A DNA stretch of 56,239 nt from Acidimicrobiia bacterium (GTDB taxonomy: Bacteria > Actinomycetota > Acidimicrobiia > Acidimicrobiales > Aldehydirespiratoraceae). The stretch spans positions 12,605-68,843 of the forward strand of contig JAGWAO010000024.1 in assembly GCA_021296315.1 (NCBI GenBank). The letters run 5' to 3'. The translations under genes and the position numbers were made by a program. The notes under the pieces are model-generated. The model saw only the letters and a list, made by a program, of their open reading frames with translations. It was not told the origin of the DNA and made no database searches. How positions within the stretch are numbered: the stretch's first letter is position 1; each line of letters opens with the position of its first letter. Positions 33,680-43,528 of this stretch are shown piece after piece.

Positions 33680-34590
33680 CCCCTGCCGGCCGACGGATGC
33701 GGCAGTTGCTGGGCTCGCTGCCCACCTGGGTGGTGTGGCTGGTGGTGCTGCTGTGGACGGTGCCGACCTTCGGGCTGTTCGTGTCGTCGTTCCGCAAGGT
33801 CATCGACATAAACGAGTCCGGCTGGTGGACGGCCTGGAACGACCTCGACAACCTCACCTTCCAGAACTACCGCGACATCTTCCGCGAGACCGCGGCACAG
33901 CCGTCGATGTGGGAGTTCGCCCTCAACTCCATCGCCATCGTGGTCCCGGCCACCATCATCCCCATCGCAGTGGCCGCCTTCGCGGCCTACGGCTTCTCCT
34001 GGATGGAGTTCCGGGGCCGCAACTGGCTGTTCATCGCACTGGTCTCGATGATCGCGCTGCCCAACCAGATGGCCTTCGTGCCGCTGCTGCAGCTGTTCAA
34101 CAACGGCGCCCGGCTTACCATCCCGGGCCTGGACTGGACCTTCGTGCTCTTCCCGGACCTGGGCATAGGCAACACGGCCGCCGCGGTGTGGTTGACCCAT
34201 ACCGCCTTCGGACTGCCACTGGCGGTGCTGCTGCTGCACAACTTCATCAGCCAGCTGCCGAGGTCGGTGTTCGAGGCGGCCCGGATCGACGGCGCCAGCC
34301 ACTTCACGATCTTCTGGAGGCTGGTGCTGCCACTGGCCCGCCCCGCGCTGGCCGCGTTCGCGGTGTTCCAGTTCCTGTGGACCTGGAACGACTACCTGAT
34401 CGCGGCGGTGCTGCTCACCGACAACGAACCGATGACGGTTGCCCTGGTGAACCTGGTGGGGGAGCGGGGCTCCAACTTCCAGCTCCGGTTCGCGTCCGCG
34501 TTCGTGATCATGGTGATCCCGCTGATCGTGTTCTTCAGCCTCCAGCGGCACTTCGTGCGAGGTCTGCTGGCCGGCTCCGTCAAGGGATGA
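33655..34590 (+). CDS. ABC transporter permease (AglG/MalG type)
   Basis: A 311-residue permease, six helices. The EAA loop is SVFEAARIDGASHFTIFWR followed by LVLPLARP near residue 220. The MalG-type C terminus FFSLQRHFVRGLLAGSVKG is intact, directly followed by the dispersed repeat. ATG 33655 is chosen over 33617 because the first ATG ends after 13 codons. It is the second half of the alpha-glucoside permease pair. ATP hydrolysis must come from the ATPase at 42188-43372. Confidence 0.93.
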   Translation: MTAPATIPPPAGRRMRQLLGSLPTWVVWLVVLLWTVPTFGLFVSSFRKVIDINESGWWTAWNDLDNLTFQNYRDIFRETAAQPSMWEFALNSIAIVVPATIIPIAVAAFAAYGFSWMEFRGRNWLFIALVSMIALPNQMAFVPLLQLFNNGARLTIPGLDWTFVLFPDLGIGNTAAAVWLTHTAFGLPLAVLLLHNFISQLPRSVFEAARIDGASHFTIFWRLVLPLARPALAAFAVFQFLWTWNDYLIAAVLLTDNEPMTVALVNLVGERGSNFQLRFASAFVIMVIPLIVFFSLQRHFVRGLLAGSVKG

Positions 34591-34790
34591 GCCAGAGGCT
34601 GAGCGGAGCGAGGCCGTGGCCCGAGCGGCCCGTGAGCGCAGCGAACAAGAGCGGGAAGCCAGAGGCCGAGCGGAGCGAGGCCGTGGCCCGAGCGGCCCGT
34701 GAACGCAGCGAACAAGAGCGGGAAGCCAGAGCCCGAGCGGCCCGTGAACGCAGCGAACAAGAGCGGGAAGCAAGAGCCCGAGCGGGTAGG
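34590..34790 (+). repeat. Dispersed bipartite repeat, copy 6 (three tandem units, no spacer)
   Basis: Two full 67-bp units (34590-34656 and 34657-34723) and a third shortened unit (34724-34768), with a further fragment to about 34790. Here module A (CAGAGGCCGAGCGG) runs directly into module B with no unique spacer. The first unit abuts the permease stop. The array is the whole junction between that gene and the convergent Gfo/Idh gene. Confidence 0.93.
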
Positions 34791-34802
34791 CGCACGAACG
34801 GC

Positions 34803-35888
34803 TCAGAGCACGTCGGCGAGGCGCACCGCGGATCCAGTGGCGATCGACCGGTTCCCTGCCACGCCCATGGCCACCGAGAGGCGGCCGGCTTGCAGGCTGG
34901 CCTCGGAGGAGGCCCTCCAGCCTTCAGCGCCGAGAGAGTCGACCGCGTCGAGGAAGTGCTGATGCTCGACGTAGCTGGAGCCGTGATGGAGGCCCTCGTA
35001 GGCGGCTGTAGTGGGCACGTCTGTGCTGCTCACACGACCGATGCCGTGGGTGCCCCGAAGCCCGATCCGCACGACGCCGGAGGGAACGAGAGCCTCGATC
35101 TTGCCCGCGTCGCCCATCACCGCGAACTCCTGCTGGTCGTGGGTGGCGTCGGCGAACATGCAGAGGTCGAGCAGCGCCCGGGCCCCGTCGTCGTAGTCGA
35201 CGATCACGTAGGCGCTGTCGATGATGTCGGGGGTGCGGCCGCCGTAGCTCTCGTCGAGGTGGTTCACCATCTGGCCGCCCGACGCGTACACCTGCTCGGG
35301 GCGGCCGGGCATCACCCGGTTCATCAGGTCGAAGAAGTGGCAGCACTTCTCCACCAGCGTGCCGCCGGTGTTGGCCGCGAAGCGGTTCCAGTCTCCGACC
35401 TTGTCCAGGAACGGGAAGCGGTGCTCGCGCAGCGACGCCATGCGAACCCGGCCCGCAGTGCCGGCGTGCACCTCCTCGATGAGGCGAGCGAACGGCGCCA
35501 TGTAGCGGTACTCGAGCCCGACCCAGACCAGCCCCCGGTGGGCGGTGGCGGCTTCGATGACTCTCCGGCAGTCGGCAACGTCGGTGCAAAGGGGCTTCTC
35601 CACCAGCACGTGCAGACCGGTGCCGAGCACGTCGTCGAGCACTGCGGCGTGCGTCATGTTCGGCGTGGCCACTACCACCGCGTCGCACAGGCCGGCATCG
35701 ATGAGATCGCGATGGTCGCTGAAGCGCGCTGCCGCGGGCGTGAGCGAGGCGGCCGCTTCCAGCGAGGGCGGGTGGGGGTCGGCCAGCGCGGTGACCCGTG
35801 CTCCGGGAAGGTGCGAGAGGTTGACGATGTGCTCGCGGCCCATCATGCCTGTGCCGATCACGCCGTAGCGCAGATCATCCACGCTCAT
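34803..35888 (-). CDS. Gfo/Idh/MocA family NAD(P)-dependent oxidoreductase
   Basis: A 361-residue oxidoreductase. Rossmann motif YGVIGTGMMGREH, DPHPPS acidic segment, canonical VLVEKPLCTD (EKP with catalytic Lys) near residue 98, and LVEKCCHFFDLMN near 180 with the conserved His. It acts on sugars or inositol-like compounds in known relatives. It points against the flanking agl-type genes, with 17 bp between its start and the divergent aldo/keto reductase start, and interrupts the transport cluster. It is not closely similar to the Gfo/Idh protein at 23436. Confidence 0.9.
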   Translation of the reverse strand: MSVDDLRYGVIGTGMMGREHIVNLSHLPGARVTALADPHPPSLEAAASLTPAAARFSDHRDLIDAGLCDAVVVATPNMTHAAVLDDVLGTGLHVLVEKPLCTDVADCRRVIEAATAHRGLVWVGLEYRYMAPFARLIEEVHAGTAGRVRMASLREHRFPFLDKVGDWNRFAANTGGTLVEKCCHFFDLMNRVMPGRPEQVYASGGQMVNHLDESYGGRTPDIIDSAYVIVDYDDGARALLDLCMFADATHDQQEFAVMGDAGKIEALVPSGVVRIGLRGTHGIGRVSSTDVPTTAAYEGLHHGSSYVEHQHFLDAVDSLGAEGWRASSEASLQAGRLSVAMGVAGNRSIATGSAVRLADVL

Positions 35889-35905
35889 ACGGAAGGCGTG
35901 ACCTG

Positions 35906-36811
35906 ATGGGATCCGGACTCATAGACCCCAATCGTCGCCCGCTCGGTCGGGATTTCCAAGTAGGCCCGCTCGGCGTCGGCTGCTGGCGGTTCTTGGCCCG
36001 GCCCGACGACGAGCTCCGGGCGGTGCTCGAGACCGGCCTGGACCTGGGCATGAACCTGGTCGACACCGCCGACATCTACGGGCTTGGGTGGGGCGGCAAG
36101 TTCTTCGGAGAGGCGGAGGAGAACCTGGGCCGGGTCCTCGCCGGTGCTTCCCGTCTGCGCGACCGGATGGTGCTGGCCACCAAGGGCGGCATCATCCCGG
36201 GAGTCCCCTACAACTCGGGCCGCGACGCGATCACCGCGGCCTGCGAAGCGTCACTGCGTCGCCTGGGCACCGACGTGATCGACCTATACCAGATCCACCG
36301 CCCCGACATGCTGACCCACCCCGCGGAACTGGCCGAGTCCCTCGACGAGCTGCGGGTCGCGGGCAAGATCCGCGAGGTGGGCGTCTCGAACTTCACACGG
36401 GACCAGCACGAGGCTCTGGCCGCCCATCTGCCGTTCCCGCTGGCCAGCGCCCAGCCCGAGTACTCCGCCGCGCATCTGGCGCCCCTGCGCGACGGCACGT
36501 TCGACCTGTGCATGCGCGACGGCGTGCTGCCGCTGGCGTGGAGCCCCCTGGGCGGAGGCCGCCTGGCCGACGGTTCCGGCGTGCGTGATGGGTTGCTGGC
36601 CGCTCTCGACCGCCTAGCCGAGCGCGAGGGCGTCGACCGGGCCACGCTGGCCGTGGCATTCGTGCTGGCCCATCCGTCCAGGCCGGTGGCCCTGCTGGGC
36701 ACCCAGCGCCCCGGTCGGCTGGCCCGGCTGGCCAGCGCAACCGGCGTGCGCCTCGACCGCAGCGACGTCTACGACGTGATCGAGGCCTCCGAGGGCGCCC
36801 GGCTGCCGTGA
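35906..36811 (+). CDS. Aldo/keto reductase
   Basis: A 301-residue (beta/alpha)8 NADPH-dependent reductase. Catalytic tetrad positions are visible as Asp and Tyr in NLVDTADIYGLGWG, Lys in VLATKGGII and His in YQIHRPDM. The cofactor region is SNFTRDQH and AQPEYS, with SPLGGGRL. Start ATG 35906 with GGAAGG about 12 nt upstream. It is followed 13 bp later by an LLM enzyme, suggesting cotranscription. Likely substrates are sugar ketones or aldehydes, perhaps made by the divergent Gfo/Idh enzyme. Confidence 0.92.
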   Translation: MGSGLIDPNRRPLGRDFQVGPLGVGCWRFLARPDDELRAVLETGLDLGMNLVDTADIYGLGWGGKFFGEAEENLGRVLAGASRLRDRMVLATKGGIIPGVPYNSGRDAITAACEASLRRLGTDVIDLYQIHRPDMLTHPAELAESLDELRVAGKIREVGVSNFTRDQHEALAAHLPFPLASAQPEYSAAHLAPLRDGTFDLCMRDGVLPLAWSPLGGGRLADGSGVRDGLLAALDRLAEREGVDRATLAVAFVLAHPSRPVALLGTQRPGRLARLASATGVRLDRSDVYDVIEASEGARLP

Positions 36812-36824
36812 ACGGCCAGATCGG

Positions 36825-37985
36825 ATGACGGCACCCAGTCCGGTGGAGGTCTCCTGGTTCGGCGCCCTGTGCGACGACGACTACCAGTACCTGGGCGTAC
36901 CCGACCCGGCCCTGGGCAGCAGCTGGGAGCACTGCCGTGGCATCACCCTGGAGGCGGAACGCAACGGCTTCGACAACATCCTGTTGCCTTCGGGGTACAC
37001 GCTCGGCATAGACGCCACCGCGTTCGCCGCCGGGATCGCACCCCTGACGGAACGCATGCGGCTGCTGCTGGCGGTACGGATGGGGGAGCTGTGGCTGCCC
37101 CAACTGGCTCGCCAGCTCGCCACCATCGACCGGATGCTCGATGGGCGGCTCACCGTCAACATCATTTCCAGCGACATGCCCGGCGAGTCAATGGAGTCGG
37201 CTCCGAGATACCGCCGCACGCTCGAGTGGATGCACGTGCTCCGCACGCTGCTCGACGGTCAGCCGGTGGACTTCCACGGCGAGTTCGTCGACCTGACCCT
37301 CGACCCTCCCAGGGCCTCCACCGTCTCGGGTCGCTGCCCACTGTTCTACTTCGGCGGGTTCTCCGAGGCGGCGAAGGAGACCGCGGCCGAAGCCTGCGAC
37401 GTCTTCCTCACGTGGCCCGACACCGTGGCCGGTGTGGCCGCCACGGTGGCCGACATGAGGGCCAGAGCAGCCCGGCGGGGCCGGCGCCTGCGCTTCGGGC
37501 TGCGCAGCCACGTGATCGTGCGGGAGACATCCGAGGCCGCCAGGGCGGCGGCCGCCGAGCTCGTGAACCGACTTGACGATGAGGTCGGCGCGGCGATCAG
37601 GGGCCGCTCCCTCGATGCGGCCTCGGTCGGTGTGCGCCGGCAGGCCGAGCTGCGGGACCTGAGCGACGACGACGGGTACGTGGAAGCCAACCTGTGGACG
37701 GGTATAGGCCGGGCCCGCTCCGGCGCGGGCGCGGCCATCGTCGGCGATCCCGACGAGGTGGTGGCCAAGATGCAGGCGTATCGCCGGGTGGGGATCGACG
37801 CATTCATCCTCTCCGGGTACCCGCACCTGGACGAGTGCGACCGGGTCGGCCGCTACGTCCTGCCCCGCCTGGATCACGGGCATCTCGCCCCGTTGGTCCA
37901 ACCCGAGGGCCGCCTGATTGACGCGAGTGGGGTCGCGATCTATAAGGTGCCCGTCTGTAAACGTTTACGGAAGGATTGCGGGTGA
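36825..37985 (+). CDS. LLM-class monooxygenase (alkanesulfonate monooxygenase SsuD-like)
   Basis: A 386-residue luciferase-like flavin monooxygenase. Features are VSWFGALCDDDYQYLGVPD, FDNILLPSGYTLGIDATAFA, LAVRMGELWLPQLARQLATI and VNIISSDMPGESMES (the NVVTGG-type segment of SsuD). SsuD frees sulfite from alkanesulfonates with FMNH2; the substrate here is only inferred. No flavin reductase is adjacent. The last ~20 codons (from GVAIYKVPV) contain the promoter and operator of the alpha-glucosidase, so the C terminus is shared with control DNA and may be extended beyond the enzyme fold. Confidence 0.87.
   Translation: MTAPSPVEVSWFGALCDDDYQYLGVPDPALGSSWEHCRGITLEAERNGFDNILLPSGYTLGIDATAFAAGIAPLTERMRLLLAVRMGELWLPQLARQLATIDRMLDGRLTVNIISSDMPGESMESAPRYRRTLEWMHVLRTLLDGQPVDFHGEFVDLTLDPPRASTVSGRCPLFYFGGFSEAAKETAAEACDVFLTWPDTVAGVAATVADMRARAARRGRRLRFGLRSHVIVRETSEAARAAAAELVNRLDDEVGAAIRGRSLDAASVGVRRQAELRDLSDDDGYVEANLWTGIGRARSGAGAAIVGDPDEVVAKMQAYRRVGIDAFILSGYPHLDECDRVGRYVLPRLDHGHLAPLVQPEGRLIDASGVAIYKVPVCKRLRKDCG
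37918..37975 (+). promoter_or_regulatory. Promoter, LacI-type operator and SD for the alpha-glucosidase
   Basis: TTGACG (37918-37923), a 17-bp spacer and TATAAG (37941-37946) form a near-consensus promoter inside the end of the LLM gene. Ten bases later is the perfect palindrome GTAAACGTTTAC (37957-37968). Right after it lies GGAAGGA (37969-37975), then a GTG at 37982. The operator again covers the start of transcription. Confidence 0.85.
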
Positions 37986-38060
37986 CGGGCAGCGGCGTAG
38001 AGCACAGCACGGTGACGGGCAGCGGGCAGCGGGATGGAGCACAGCACGGTGACGGGCAGC
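37982..38060 (+). repeat. 37-bp tandem duplication at the alpha-glucosidase start
   Basis: GAGCACAGCACGGTGACGGG occurs at 38000 and at 38037, period 37. GTG 37982 has the only strong Shine-Dalgarno, but because 37 is not a multiple of three its frame now ends after about 37 codons. Removing one 37-bp unit joins GTG 37982 in frame to the enzyme. Confidence 0.88.
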
Positions 38061-39680
38061 ACGCTGCAACGGTCCGCCGCTGGACACGACATGGCTGAGC
38101 CCTGGTGGCGCGGGGCCGTCGGCTATGAGATCTACGTGCGATCCTTCGCCGACTCCAACGGTGACGGCGTGGGCGACCTGGCCGGGATCACCAGCCGGCT
38201 CGACTACCTGAGCTGGCTGGGGGTCGACGCCGTCTGGCTCACGCCCTTCTATCCGTCCCCGGGCCACGACCACGGCTACGACGTCAGCGACTACTGCGCG
38301 GTGTCGCCGCGCCACGGATCGCTCGAGGACTTCGACACGCTGGTCCGCGAGGCTCACCGCCGCGGCCTGCGGGTGATGGTCGACATCGTGCCCAACCACA
38401 CGTCGATCGAGCACCAGTGGTTCGCCAGCGCCCGAAACCGGCCGGAGGGACCCGACCGGGACCGCTACCTCTGGGCCGACCCGGCATCCGACGGGGGACC
38501 GCCCAACAACTGGCGCAGCCATTTCGGGGGGCCGGCCTGGACCTTCGACGAGGCGTCCGGCCAGTACTGGTGCCATCTCTTCCTTCCCGAGCAGCCCGAC
38601 CTCAACTGGCGAAATCCCGCCGTCCGGGAGGATTTCGACTCGATCCTGCGGTGGTGGACGGATCGCGGTGTCGACGGGTTCCGGGTCGATGTGGCCCACG
38701 GCCTCGTCAAGGACGCCAGGCTGCGCGACAACCCTCAGATCGCGCCCATCACCGAGGGAATGGATCCCTTCGACGCCTTCGATGCCTTCGAGCACCGCCA
38801 CGACATGGACCAGTCCGAGAACGTCGAGGTCTTCCGCCGCTGGAGTCGCGTCTGCGCACCGCGGCAGGCGATGCTCCTGGGCGAGGTCAACGCCCCATGG
38901 CCCGACCGGATGTCGCGCTACGTCGAGCCGGGCGCGCTCGATCAGGTCTTCTTCCTGCGGACCGCCTTCCTCGGTTGGGCTCCGGAGACCCTGTTGACGA
39001 TGGTGCGGTCCATGCACGACGCCGCGCCCCAACAGATCTCCTGGGTGCTGAGCAACCACGACCGTTCCCGGCCCGTCACCCGCTTCGGCGGCGGCGAGTC
39101 CGGCCTTCAACGATCCCTTGCCGTCACCACCCTCTTCATGGCGCTCGGGGGCACTCCCTTCCTATTCCAGGGCGAGGAGCTCGCCCTGCCCGACGGAGTG
39201 CTGCGCGCCGGTCTCCACGATCCGGTGTCGGTCAGGAACGAGGGCGCCATCCACGGTCGGGACGGGTGCCGGACGCCCATGCCGTGGGACAGCAGCGCAC
39301 ACAACGGCTTCTCCACCGGCGACCCGTGGATCGATTCGGAGTTCCGCCCGCCGGAACACACCGTCGACGGGCAGCGGGACGACCCCGATGCGGCCGTGCA
39401 CCGCTACCGCAGCCTGCTTGCGGTGCGCCGGCGCCATCCCGACATGTGGCGGGCGCCGCTGCAATGGATCGAGACCGCGGATCCGCGTGTTGCCGCCCTG
39501 AGGCGAGGATCGATCGCAGTGGTCGCCAACCTGTCCGACCGTCGCGCCCGCGTCCCTCTTGGCTCGCCCGGCTGGCAGCCAGTCTTCGAGAGCCGAGCGG
39601 GGAGCAGTCTGGACAACCGGGAACATGAAGCGATTTCCGTCCCAGCCGAGTCAACCGTCGTCCTGGCAACCGATCAGTAA
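38034..39680 (+). CDS. GH13 alpha-glucosidase (AglA-like)
   Basis: A 548-residue cytoplasmic glycoside hydrolase family 13 enzyme cleaving alpha-glucosides imported by the neighbouring ABC system. Conserved regions are DIVPNHTS (region I), GFRVDVAHGL (II, nucleophile Asp), LLGEVN (III, acid/base Glu) and VLSNHDRSR (IV, His-Asp). The barrel starts at WWRGAVGYEIYVRSF. The start is uncertain: ATG 38034 is used here, ATG 38091 also fits, and the GTG at 37982, which has the good ribosome-binding site, is out of frame through a 37-bp duplication. Operator-controlled promoter upstream. Trehalose synthase or oligo-1,6-glucosidase activity is possible. Confidence 0.9.
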   Translation: MEHSTVTGSTLQRSAAGHDMAEPWWRGAVGYEIYVRSFADSNGDGVGDLAGITSRLDYLSWLGVDAVWLTPFYPSPGHDHGYDVSDYCAVSPRHGSLEDFDTLVREAHRRGLRVMVDIVPNHTSIEHQWFASARNRPEGPDRDRYLWADPASDGGPPNNWRSHFGGPAWTFDEASGQYWCHLFLPEQPDLNWRNPAVREDFDSILRWWTDRGVDGFRVDVAHGLVKDARLRDNPQIAPITEGMDPFDAFDAFEHRHDMDQSENVEVFRRWSRVCAPRQAMLLGEVNAPWPDRMSRYVEPGALDQVFFLRTAFLGWAPETLLTMVRSMHDAAPQQISWVLSNHDRSRPVTRFGGGESGLQRSLAVTTLFMALGGTPFLFQGEELALPDGVLRAGLHDPVSVRNEGAIHGRDGCRTPMPWDSSAHNGFSTGDPWIDSEFRPPEHTVDGQRDDPDAAVHRYRSLLAVRRRHPDMWRAPLQWIETADPRVAALRRGSIAVVANLSDRRARVPLGSPGWQPVFESRAGSSLDNREHEAISVPAESTVVLATDQ

Positions 39681-39770
39681 GCGCCTGACGGCCTGGCCGG
39701 TCGTCGTGCACCTCGACGTCTCAACTCCCTCCGGCGCGGCCAAACTTCCAGAGGGTGGGTGCAAATCATT

Positions 39771-39801
39771 CATGGCTTGAATGGATGTCACTCAAGCCAT
39801 G
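39771..39801. terminator. Hairpin between convergent genes
   Basis: CATGGCTTGA (39771-39780) and TCAAGCCATG (39792-39801) are perfectly complementary, with an 11-nt loop. They lie between the alpha-glucosidase stop and the stop of the convergent phosphotransferase gene, fitting a bidirectional terminator. Nothing else is seen in 39681-39809. Confidence 0.65.
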
Positions 39802-39809
39802 GGTAGTGG

Positions 39810-40889
39810 CTAGGAGAGGAAATCTTCGGCGCCCACCTCGAGGCAGTGCCGGGTGTGGCGGCGGATCATGGTCATGAACATCTCGTCGCCGCGGGGGTCG
39901 GGGCTGCTGAAGGTGGCGCCCAGAGCGGTGATGATGATCCCGTGCATCGCGCCCCGCCGGTACATGTCCCAGCATTCGGCCTCGCCCAGCTCGACGCCGG
40001 CCTCTGCGAACTGCCGGCGGCAGCTTGACACCAGCTTGCGCTCCCAGGACCTGCGGTCGTCGGCTTCGACGCTGCCGCCGATGAAGTACGAGATGTCGGT
40101 CAGCGGGCTCGCTATGGTCACGGTCTGCCAGTCGACGGTGGTGGCAGTGTCGCGGTGGAACAGGATGTTCTCGCTGCGGAAGTCGCCGTGCACGAGTGTG
40201 GTGGCGCCCTCGTAGGAGGAGGCGGCCGAGGCGTAGTTGGCCACGTAGCGCTCACCGAAGGCCAGTTGGCCGGCATCGAGCCCGTGACCGAACCGGTCCA
40301 CGAAGCCGGGCCAGGCGTCCTGCAGCAGCAGCTGCGCGAATCCGGCGTTTCCGGCGTTCTCGCTGCCGCGGGTCGAGCCGGCCACATGGTCGAGGCCGGC
40401 GAGACTGCTGTCGCCGTAGAAGGCAGCGGCCAGCTTCACCGCCTCGCGCAGCGCCACCACGGTGTGCGCGTGGCTCTCACCCACCATCTGGATGCCCGGC
40501 TCGGCCGGGCTCATGTCCTCCAGCAGCAGCAGGAACGACCCGCGGTCGGCGCCGATCTCGCTGCCGTAGACGGCCGGCGTGCGCATCGACGTTCTGGGCG
40601 CAAGCTTCCGGTAGAACATCACCTCGTTGTAGTAGGCGCCGGCCGCGCCGGCCAGGGACCGGGCCCGCTCGTCGGCGGCCGGGAACTTCGCGACCAGCGT
40701 CGACGGCGCATCTCCCGCATCGCCGTCATAGGACAGGAAGTAGCGGGCGTTGTCGCCCATCTTGCCCGTGCCGATCAGCTCGAAGCGGGCCTCAGTCACC
40801 CGGCCCCCGGCCGACACGCCCGCGGCCCGCAGGTAGTGCGTCAGCTCGTCGGGTCCCAGCGCCTCCGGCCTCGTCGGGAAGTCCGTCAC
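39810..40889 (-). CDS. Aminoglycoside/choline-kinase-like phosphotransferase family protein
   Basis: A 359-residue protein kinase-like small-molecule kinase of the APH / ecdysteroid-kinase-like group. The catalytic loop is VHGDFRSENILFH (HGDxxxxN) near residue 235 and the metal-binding Asp is in TVDWQTV. The N-lobe has STLVAKFPAADERA for ATP. Start taken as GTG 40889, 22 bp after the stop of the upstream amidohydrolase; longer readings run into that gene. Probably cotranscribed with the amidohydrolase. In actinobacteria this group is linked to lipid or steroid-like small molecules, with few proven substrates; an antibiotic-resistance role is not indicated. Confidence 0.82.
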   Translation of the reverse strand: MTDFPTRPEALGPDELTHYLRAAGVSAGGRVTEARFELIGTGKMGDNARYFLSYDGDAGDAPSTLVAKFPAADERARSLAGAAGAYYNEVMFYRKLAPRTSMRTPAVYGSEIGADRGSFLLLLEDMSPAEPGIQMVGESHAHTVVALREAVKLAAAFYGDSSLAGLDHVAGSTRGSENAGNAGFAQLLLQDAWPGFVDRFGHGLDAGQLAFGERYVANYASAASSYEGATTLVHGDFRSENILFHRDTATTVDWQTVTIASPLTDISYFIGGSVEADDRRSWERKLVSSCRRQFAEAGVELGEAECWDMYRRGAMHGIIITALGATFSSPDPRGDEMFMTMIRRHTRHCLEVGAEDFLS

Positions 40890-40911
40890 GACCTGGACGC
40901 GCCGGGAAGGA

Positions 40912-42117
40912 TCAAGGGCGGGTCCCGAACGCCATGCTCGGGTTGTCGGGCAGCTCCGCCAGGGGCTCGGCCACCTCGGCGACTGTCGGCCCGACCCCCA
41001 CCGCGGCCAGCGCGTCCAGGTCGAGGTGGTACACCTCCGCGGCGGTAGCGCCGAACAGCATCCGCAGGTCTTCCGGCGACCAGTCGCAGAACACGTGCCG
41101 CAACGACGCAACCGAGTCGGGGAACGTGCCCTCGGCGTGCGGGTAGTCGCTGCCCCACATGAACCGGTCGACTCCGATCTGCTTGATCGCCTCGGCCTCG
41201 TCCCGGCCCGGGAAGCTGGCCCCCATGTAGCAGTTGGTGGCGAAGTAGCTGCTCGGCGGCCGGGGCAGCTGCGACGCGTCCGCGGACATCTCCCCGACAT
41301 TGCCGCTGCCGGTGAAGAGCCGCCAGAACGTGTCCATCTTGGAGAGCGTCGCCGGGACCCAACCGACGCGCTGCTCGGTCATCACGAAGCGAAGCCCTCC
41401 GAAGCGCTCGAAGACGCCGCTAACGATGAGGTGCCACAGGCCGCGGTTGGCGAAGAACGGCACCTCCAGCAGCATCAGGAAGTTGCGGTTGGGAGACCCC
41501 TGAAGGTCGGGAATGCCCGCGCCGCCGTGCTGATTGACCGATAGCCCCGTGTCCTGGCAGGCGGCCCATAGCGGGTCGTAGCAGTCGCTCCACAGCGGCG
41601 GCACCGGCGAGTCGGGCGGGATGGCCGAGAACAGCACACCCTTGAGCCCGTGAGCGGCGCCCCACTCGACCTCGGCCACGGCCGCGTCGATGTCGTTGGG
41701 GAACACCTGGACCAGGCCGGCCCGGCGCCCGGGGAGTTCCTGGCACCAGTCGGCCAGCCACCGGTTGTGGGCCCGGAGCCCGGCCCACCTCTCCTCGAAC
41801 TCGGCCGCCGTCGCGGGCGGGCGAGCTACCAGCAGGCCGGAGGGGAAGAACGGGGGAACGGTGTTGGGGAACACGACCTCGGCGACCTGGCCGTCGGCCT
41901 CCAGGTCCCGCCGGCGGACGGCGGTGTCCCAGTTCCGGACCCGCTTCGAGTCCCGGAGGTCGGTGAAGGGGTTGATGTAGGCCTGCTTCCAGGCGTCGAA
42001 GTCGGAGTGCAGCCTCGACGGCAGGTATGGCCGGTAGTCGTCGATGTCGCCGCCCGCATGGCAGTCAGCGGACACGATCGTGTAGCGGTCTCGGTTCGTC
42101 GCTGCGTTCATCATCAC
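40912..42117 (-). CDS. Amidohydrolase family 2 (TIM-barrel metal hydrolase/decarboxylase)
   Basis: A 401-residue protein. N-terminal SADCHAGGDIDDYRPYL (family members have D-x-H at this point), SVNQHGGAGIPD with a metal-ligand-type His, FVMTEQRVGWVP, and MWGSDYPHAEGTFPDS with the catalytic Asp and the conserved DYPH. The last matches the amidohydrolase 2 / o-pyrocatechuate decarboxylase branch common in actinobacteria. Substrate unknown. A phosphotransferase gene follows after 22 bp. Start ATG 42117, one of several Met codons at the N terminus. Confidence 0.88.
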   Translation of the reverse strand: MMMNAATNRDRYTIVSADCHAGGDIDDYRPYLPSRLHSDFDAWKQAYINPFTDLRDSKRVRNWDTAVRRRDLEADGQVAEVVFPNTVPPFFPSGLLVARPPATAAEFEERWAGLRAHNRWLADWCQELPGRRAGLVQVFPNDIDAAVAEVEWGAAHGLKGVLFSAIPPDSPVPPLWSDCYDPLWAACQDTGLSVNQHGGAGIPDLQGSPNRNFLMLLEVPFFANRGLWHLIVSGVFERFGGLRFVMTEQRVGWVPATLSKMDTFWRLFTGSGNVGEMSADASQLPRPPSSYFATNCYMGASFPGRDEAEAIKQIGVDRFMWGSDYPHAEGTFPDSVASLRHVFCDWSPEDLRMLFGATAAEVYHLDLDALAAVGVGPTVAEVAEPLAELPDNPSMAFGTRP

Positions 42118-42187
42118 CTCATCCTGGCGCCGGCCCCAACTCTACGACCGCCGCTGGTGCGGCCCCGGGCGATGTAGGCCAGGTCGC

Positions 42188-43372
<1,185 letters not shown>

Positions 43373-43392
43373 CGGACACTCCCAGAACGGTC

Positions 43393-43416
43393 GTAAACGC
43401 TTGCAACTGCACGATA
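43393..43416 (-). promoter_or_regulatory. LacI-type operator and -10 box, ATPase gene
   Basis: On the minus strand TATCGT (43416-43411), six bases, then GCAAGCGTTTAC (43404-43393), followed 20 bases later by the GTG of the ATPase. The operator matches those at 30389 and 37957 and has the same position relative to a -10 box. No convincing -35 is seen. Confidence 0.72.
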
Positions 43417-43515
43417 ACACCAACCCGACCTGCCGGGCGACCGAAAACCCCCGCATCCCCCCCGTATCAGCGCCCCGCCGCGCCGACCGGTCGCGAGTTC
43501 GTCGCCGGTATGGGG

Positions 43516-43528
43516 TAGCTTCGGGGCA
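43516..43528 (+). promoter_or_regulatory. -10 box of a leaderless promoter (gcvH)
   Basis: TAGCTT (43516-43521) is followed by six bases and ATG 43528. It is the same hexamer as upstream of the MFS gene. Confidence 0.6.

Noticed and set aside
39810-40889. Aminoglycoside resistance gene
   Set aside because: Only the kinase fold is shared. The sequence is closer to the ecdysteroid-kinase-like group and is paired with an amidohydrolase, so resistance is not supported.
43457-43527. Glycine riboswitch ahead of gcvH
   Set aside because: The gap is about 70 bp and carries a -10 box 6 nt from the start codon. There is no room for an aptamer and no leader. The 49-bp gap before gcvP is also too short.
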